11,462 bases of DNA, taken from contig DXZN01000051.1 in NCBI GenBank assembly GCA_019419645.1, positions 3,642 through 15,103 of the forward strand, given 5' to 3'. The first letter of the stretch is position 1. Every line of letters starts with the position of its first letter. The stretch is from Collinsella sp. GTDB taxonomy: Bacteria; Actinomycetota; Coriobacteriia; Coriobacteriales; Coriobacteriaceae. Shown piece after piece: positions 7,477 to 11,462 of the stretch. The notes under the pieces were generated by a model, which was given only the letters and a program-made list of their open reading frames with translations, was not told where the DNA came from and ran no database searches. The position numbers and the translations under genes are program-made.

Positions 7477-7508
7477 GGCCTGGGGCTCGTTGCCGGGCTT
7501 TTGGCCTG
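7469..7508 (+). repeat. Short imperfect direct repeat across the terminator tail
   Basis: GGCTTTTTGGCCTG (7469-7482) recurs as GGCTTTTGGCCTG (7496-7508), one T shorter and about 26 nt downstream. The second copy has no matching stem in front of it, so it is not a clear second terminator. It could be a slippage duplication or chance. Confidence 0.3.
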
Positions 7509-7524
7509 TTGTGTTTGGCTGATG

Positions 7525-7531
7525 AAAGGGG
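7525..7531 (+). promoter_or_regulatory. Ribosome binding site of the molybdopterin oxidoreductase gene
   Basis: AAAGGGG lies 8 nt before the ATG at 7540. This fixes the start there, rather than at an in-frame TTG at 7456 inside the terminator loop or an ATG at 7522 that has no such site ahead of it. Confidence 0.7.
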
Positions 7532-7539
7532 CAATCGAG

Positions 7540-9657
7540 ATGGCATCTGCTGTGAAGCGTGACGGTCGCGCCGTGGTGACCACATGCGGGGGATGCTATG
7601 CCGATTGCGCCTTTGCGGCACGCGTTGAGGACGGTCGCGTGGTGGCCGAGTTGCCGGTGCCGGGGCATCCGTGCGCGGCGCGTGCCCTGTGCGCCCGCGG
7701 TCGGCATCGCCTGGACATGCCGTTTGACGAGCGCGACCGGATTTTGCACCCCATGCGCCGACGAGCTGATGGCTCGGGGTTCGATGTGATTTCGTGGGAC
7801 GAGGCGTTCGCGCAGATCGCAGCGCGCCTTGGGGGGATTGTTGACGGGCACGGGCCCCGCGCGCTGGGCATGACGCTCGGCGTGCCCTCGTTCGACCGCT
7901 ACTGGGCCTATCGCCTTATGCATGCGTTGAGTTCGCCCAACGTGTACGGTGCCGACGGTGCCTGCGAGGTAAGCCGACTTACCGGTTGGGAGCACAGCCT
8001 GGGCTACAGCCCCGCCTCCGACCTGGCGCATGCCGATTGCATCATGTATTTGGGGCGTTCCATCGTCGATTCGTCGACGATGGGGGCCGTTGATGCGCTC
8101 AACGATGCCCGTCGCCGTGGGGCGAAGATCATCGTGGTTGACCCCCGGCGCAGTGGCTCGGCCGCGCTTGCCGACCGCTGGCTGCGCGTGCGCCCGGGCT
8201 GCGACTTGGCGCTGCTGCTGGGCATTGCGCATGTCTTGATTGCCGAGGACTTGTACGACCGCGAGTTTGTTGCCCGCTATACCACAGGTTTTGACGAGCT
8301 GGCGCAGGCGGCCCGTGCTTGGACGCCTGAGTGGGCTGAGTCGATGTGCGACGTGCCGGCCGCAGAGATTGCCGCCACGGCGCACGATCTAGCTGCCGCC
8401 GCGCCTGCTGCTGTGGTGGATGCGGGCTTTCATGGTGGCATCGGTATCGCATACGCCAATAGTACCCAGACCGCGCGCGCGATTTGTCTGGTCGATGGGC
8501 TGCTGGGCTGCATCGGACGCGCGGGCGGTGCCCTCAACCCGCCCACGCCGCTTGCGTTGGGCGATTTGGACCCTGCGCGTTTCGCGACGCCGTCGATGCC
8601 ACGTGAGCCCAAGTTGGGGTCCGAGCGCTATCCACTGGTCGATCCGGTGCGTGGCCTGTGCACGACCATCGGTCAGTCGATTCTTGCCGGCGATTTGCGC
8701 GGGCTCATCGTCTATGCCAGCAACCCCGGTGCGGGCTATGGCAATGCGCAGGCTTGGTTGGGCATCTTGCAGCAGCTCGACTTGCTCGTGACGATTGATA
8801 TCCGCTGGTCCGAGACAGCGCGCGCTTCTGACTTCGTGCTGCCCGATGTGACGTATCTGGAGGCCGACCGCGGTGTGGGCACAGTCGTGGGTGCCAACGA
8901 TTCGCGGGTGTTCTACCGCAACGCCGTGCTGCCTGTGCGGCATGACGACACACGTCCCGGTCGGGAGATTTTTGCCGGTCTGGCGCAGGCGTGTGGGGCT
9001 GGCGAGTACTTCCGGTTTACGTCTGACGACCTGGCGGCTGCCCAGGTGGCGCCGTTTGGGATCGATCTGGACGAGCTCAAGGAGCGCGGCTGGGCCGACA
9101 CGGGTGTTGCGTTGCCGTCGCGTACGGGCGAGCCGGCGATTCCCTTGGATGGCGGCAAAATTGCGCTGGCAAGCGACGTATGGGAACGAGCTGGCCTGGG
9201 TCGTGTACCCAATTGGATCGCCCCCATGGTGGAGCCGGGCCTGGGGATGTTTCGCCTCATTAGCGGCAACCGTCCCTTTGGGTCGCATACCTCGCGAAGG
9301 CTTGCAGCCCAAGGTGCCGCCGAGGCTGGGTCGGACCTGGATGCCGTGCAGATGAATGCCGATGCTGCCGCGCACATGGGCATCGCCGACGGCGAGATCG
9401 TCGAACTCGTGAGTGATATGGGCCGCGACCGCGTGCGCGTGGAGACGACGCCGTATCTGCATCCGGCGTGCATCTTCACCTCGGCCGCCCCCGGTGGGCG
9501 TTCGTTTGGTGCCGATGCCGGTGGCGCTCAAGCCTTGGGCGTGGGCCCGCTCGACCATACGCCGTTACGTTGGGACCCGTTGACGGGTGCTGCGCTCACC
9601 CAGGAAAACGCCGTTCGCGTGGAAAAGATCGCGGCGCGCGAGGATAATGACGAGTAA
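7540..9657 (+). CDS. Cytoplasmic molybdopterin (bisPGD) oxidoreductase, Cys-type; substrate unknown
   Basis: DMSO-reductase superfamily enzyme, 705 residues. Cys16, Cys19, Cys23 and Cys51 form the N-terminal [4Fe-4S] site (CGGCYADC and LCARG). The Mo/W ligand is probably Cys142 in GADGACEVSR, codon TGC at 7963-7965. KIIVVDPRRSG, ASDFVLPDVTYLE (about 427-439) and a C-terminal dinucleotide-binding domain (from about 570, FRLISGNRP) complete the fold. Formate dehydrogenase H has Sec140-His141 and Lys44; here Cys142 is followed by Glu, and Arg53 replaces the Lys. That argues against formate oxidation. The region around ADFVLPDVTYLE and the stretch ending EYFRF resembles polysulfide/thiosulfate reductase-like members, but this is a weak inference. 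There is no twin-arginine signal and no adjacent FeS or membrane partner gene, so it looks like a soluble stand-alone subunit. It follows a terminator and leads into selA, so it may have its own promoter, which I could not identify. Confidence 0.85.
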   Translation: MASAVKRDGRAVVTTCGGCYADCAFAARVEDGRVVAELPVPGHPCAARALCARGRHRLDMPFDERDRILHPMRRRADGSGFDVISWDEAFAQIAARLGGIVDGHGPRALGMTLGVPSFDRYWAYRLMHALSSPNVYGADGACEVSRLTGWEHSLGYSPASDLAHADCIMYLGRSIVDSSTMGAVDALNDARRRGAKIIVVDPRRSGSAALADRWLRVRPGCDLALLLGIAHVLIAEDLYDREFVARYTTGFDELAQAARAWTPEWAESMCDVPAAEIAATAHDLAAAAPAAVVDAGFHGGIGIAYANSTQTARAICLVDGLLGCIGRAGGALNPPTPLALGDLDPARFATPSMPREPKLGSERYPLVDPVRGLCTTIGQSILAGDLRGLIVYASNPGAGYGNAQAWLGILQQLDLLVTIDIRWSETARASDFVLPDVTYLEADRGVGTVVGANDSRVFYRNAVLPVRHDDTRPGREIFAGLAQACGAGEYFRFTSDDLAAAQVAPFGIDLDELKERGWADTGVALPSRTGEPAIPLDGGKIALASDVWERAGLGRVPNWIAPMVEPGLGMFRLISGNRPFGSHTSRRLAAQGAAEAGSDLDAVQMNADAAAHMGIADGEIVELVSDMGRDRVRVETTPYLHPACIFTSAAPGGRSFGADAGGAQALGVGPLDHTPLRWDPLTGAALTQENAVRVEKIAAREDNDE

Positions 9658-9709
9658 TTGACTCAGCTGATGTATTTGACTGATCCACGTTTCTTTTGAA
9701 AGGCCGCAC

Positions 9710-11167
9710 ATGAGCGATAGCCAGAACATGTCCGATGAGGTGCGCGCCCGCCTGCGCGCCATTCCTTCCGTCAACGAGCTGCTTGCCGAGTGGCCGGTGG
9801 TGAAGGCGGCGGGGGAGACCTGCGACGCGGTGGTCCATGCTGCCGTGACGGCCGAGCTCGACGAGGAGCGCGCCGCCATTCGCGCCGGTGCCGCCCCGCG
9901 CTCTAAGCGCGAGCTGGCATCGGCTATCGAGTGGCGTGCGCATCGCTCCGCGCTGCCGAGCCTGCGCCCAGCGGTTAACGCCACAGGTGTGGTCATCCAT
10001 ACCAACTTGGGTCGCGCCCCGCTCGCGGAATCGGCCGCCAAGGCCGTGGCCGAAGTCGCGCGCGGTTACAGCACGCTCGAGTACGGCGTCGACACCTGTT
10101 CGCGTGGGTCGCGCAAGGAGCACGCCGCGCAGCTGATCCGCTCACTCACCGGTGCCGAGGACGCGCTGATCGTCAACAACAACGCCGCCGCGGTGCTGCT
10201 GGTGCTGGCGACCCATGCCGCAGGCAAAGAGGTTATCGTCAGCCGCGGCGAGCTCGTCGAGATCGGTGGCAGCTTCCGTATTCCCGACGTCATGGTGGCC
10301 TCGGGCGCCAAACTCGTCGAGGTCGGTGCTACCAACCGCACGCACCTGGGCGACTACGAGCGCGCCATTACGCCCGATACGGCCATGATCCTCAAGGTTC
10401 ATCCTTCCAACTATCGCATCGAGGGTTTTCACGAGGAGGTGGGCTCTCGGGAGCTTGCCGCTCTGGCCCACAAACACGGCCTGCTGTTCTACGAGGACCA
10501 GGGGTCGGGCGCGCTGTTGCCCGACGACATCTTGGTGCGCGGCGGCGAAGAAACCACGCCGGCTTCGGTTTCGGCAGGGCTCGATCTGGTGTCGTGCTCG
10601 GGCGATAAACTACTCGGTGCCGCACAGGCGGGCATTATCATGGGCCGTCGCGATCTGGTCCAGGCCTGTGGGTCGCATCCGCTTATGCGTGCTCTGCGTC
10701 CGGGCAAACTGGCTCTGTCGGCGCTCGAGGCCACGCTGCGTATCTACATGGACGGCGCCGATGTTGCCCATCGCGATATTCCGGTGCTCAACATGCTCAC
10801 GCTTCCGCAGGCTCATCTGGAACGACGTGCCCGCAAGCTGCGCGATCGTATGGTCGCCGGGCTCGATAAGGTCGGTTGCCCGTGTGCCGTTCAGGTGGAG
10901 ATTGTCGAGGAGTCCTCGACGCCCGGCGGCGGTTCGCTGCCTACCGTTGAGCTGCCGACGATGTGCGTTGCCGTGCGCTTTGTTGACGAGCGCCTGACGG
11001 TCGACGCGCTCAAGCGCTCGCTTGTCCAGGACTTCGACACGCCGGTCGTCACTCGAACCTCGCACGATCGCATTTTGTTTGACGTCCGTACGCTCGTGGG
11101 GGACCGCGATATCGAGACGGCGGCATCGACGCTTGCCGCCTGCGTTGAGAAGGCGATTGCTCGATGA
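9710..11167 (+). CDS. selA: L-seryl-tRNA(Sec) selenium transferase SelA
   Basis: PLP enzyme that converts Ser-tRNA(Sec) to Sec-tRNA(Sec) using selenophosphate. It has 485 residues, against about 463 in E. coli. Signatures are AVNATGVVIHTNLGRAPL (88-105), YSTLEYGVDTCSRGSR (120-135), SRGELVEIGGSFRIPDVM (178-195) and the PLP lysine Lys300 in CSGDKLLGAAQAG. GAAAGG (9698-9703) lies 6 nt before the ATG at 9710 and supports it over the in-frame ATG at 9728. The gene is 52 nt after the Mo enzyme with no terminator between, so the two may be co-transcribed. It ends in TGA, the only TGA stop among the ten stops in this window, overlapping the selB start as ATGA. SelA implies that the organism makes selenoproteins. 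Confidence 0.97.
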   Translation: MSDSQNMSDEVRARLRAIPSVNELLAEWPVVKAAGETCDAVVHAAVTAELDEERAAIRAGAAPRSKRELASAIEWRAHRSALPSLRPAVNATGVVIHTNLGRAPLAESAAKAVAEVARGYSTLEYGVDTCSRGSRKEHAAQLIRSLTGAEDALIVNNNAAAVLLVLATHAAGKEVIVSRGELVEIGGSFRIPDVMVASGAKLVEVGATNRTHLGDYERAITPDTAMILKVHPSNYRIEGFHEEVGSRELAALAHKHGLLFYEDQGSGALLPDDILVRGGEETTPASVSAGLDLVSCSGDKLLGAAQAGIIMGRRDLVQACGSHPLMRALRPGKLALSALEATLRIYMDGADVAHRDIPVLNMLTLPQAHLERRARKLRDRMVAGLDKVGCPCAVQVEIVEESSTPGGGSLPTVELPTMCVAVRFVDERLTVDALKRSLVQDFDTPVVTRTSHDRILFDVRTLVGDRDIETAASTLAACVEKAIAR

Positions 11168-11462
11168 GTGAGGTTCAAACGCTGGTGGAGTGCCCCGTTA
11201 TCGTTGGCACGGCGGGCCACGTTGACCACGGTAAGTCCGCACTGATCGAGGCGCTGACCGGCAAGAATCCCGACCGCCTGGAGGTTGAGCGCCGTCGCGG
11301 TATGACCGTTGAGCTTGGCTTTGGCGAGCTGGCGCTGCCGAGTTGCAAGATCGTGGGCCTGGTCGACGTGCCGGGGCATGCGCACTACCTGCGCGCCATG
11401 GTGCGGGGTGCCACGGGCATCGATGTTGCCGTGTTGGTGGTATCGGCCGTCGAGGGCGTGAT
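11164..11462 (+). CDS. selB: Selenocysteine-specific elongation factor SelB (3' partial)
   Basis: GTPase that delivers Sec-tRNA(Sec) to the ribosome at UGA codons marked by a SECIS hairpin. The reading frame from the ATG at 11164 stays open to the window edge, giving 99 complete codons of the G domain. The P-loop is GTAGHVDHGKS (15-25). The switch I threonine lies in RRRGMTVELGF, where SelB proteins usually have RGIT, and G3 is DVPGHAHYLRAMVRGATG from residue 68. The EF-Tu-like domains II-III and the SECIS-binding winged-helix domains lie outside the window. The start overlaps selA by 4 nt (ATGA), with GAGAAGG (11147-11153) 10 nt upstream, so translation is probably coupled. The spacing after selA and the SelB-like switch region make EF-Tu or IF2 unlikely. 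Confidence 0.93.
   Translation, partial: MSEVQTLVECPVIVGTAGHVDHGKSALIEALTGKNPDRLEVERRRGMTVELGFGELALPSCKIVGLVDVPGHAHYLRAMVRGATGIDVAVLVVSAVEGV

Noticed and set aside
7456..7539. 28-residue N-terminal hydrophobic extension on the Mo enzyme, which could look like a signal peptide
   Set aside because: It would start at a TTG inside the terminator loop with no fitting ribosome binding site. The ATG at 7540 has AAAGGGG at good spacing, and the cluster cysteines follow it at normal distance.
11165..11240. selA ends in UGA, so possible selenocysteine read-through of the selA stop as autoregulation
   Set aside because: The frame continues only about 25 codons to another TGA, I found no SECIS-like hairpin after it, and the TGA is explained by the ATGA overlap with selB.

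Overview
The window is high-GC bacterial DNA with every gene on the + strand and almost no space between genes. It holds the 3' part of a formate hydrogenlyase locus built around a hydrogenase-4 (Hyf) type membrane [NiFe]-hydrogenase, followed by a molybdopterin oxidoreductase gene and the selenocysteine genes selA and selB. The GC-rich composition, the anaerobic H2/formate gene set and the protein style suggest an anaerobic gut actinobacterium of the Coriobacteriia, most likely Collinsella. That is inference from gene content and composition, not from a marker gene.

Region 1 (1-7418) is one tightly packed unit in the order hyfE (5' end cut by the window), hyfF, hyfG, hyfH, hyfI, hycH-like, hycI and a formate channel gene. 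HyfE and HyfF belong to the proton-translocating membrane arm. HyfG is the catalytic [NiFe] large subunit, with a NuoC-like domain fused in front. HyfI is the small FeS subunit and HyfH the 2[4Fe-4S] electron carrier. HycH and HycI mature the large subunit; HycI trims the C-terminal tail of HyfG after nickel insertion. The FNT channel moves formate across the membrane. Together they would take electrons from a formate dehydrogenase encoded elsewhere, reduce protons to H2, and probably pump ions. A strong rho-independent terminator (7441-7476) closes this unit.

Region 2 (7477-11462) begins after the terminator. It has a 705-aa cytoplasmic Mo/W-bisPGD enzyme with one [4Fe-4S] cluster, then selA and the start of selB, which overlaps selA by 4 nt and runs off the window. 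The Mo enzyme carries Cys (TGC) at the metal-ligand position where formate dehydrogenase H has selenocysteine. It also lacks the neighbouring catalytic His and the Lys after the fourth cluster cysteine, so it should not be called a formate dehydrogenase on context alone. No in-frame UGA occurs inside any gene here, so the selenoprotein served by SelA/SelB must lie outside the window; an fdhF near hyfA is the obvious candidate.

I saw no tRNA, rRNA, CRISPR array, insertion sequence or stretch over 300 bases without a gene. No wholly new system is evident. The points most worth a second look are the identity of the Cys-type Mo enzyme beside selAB, a perfect small hairpin directly after its Cys codon, and an abrupt change in codon use between hyfG and hyfH.
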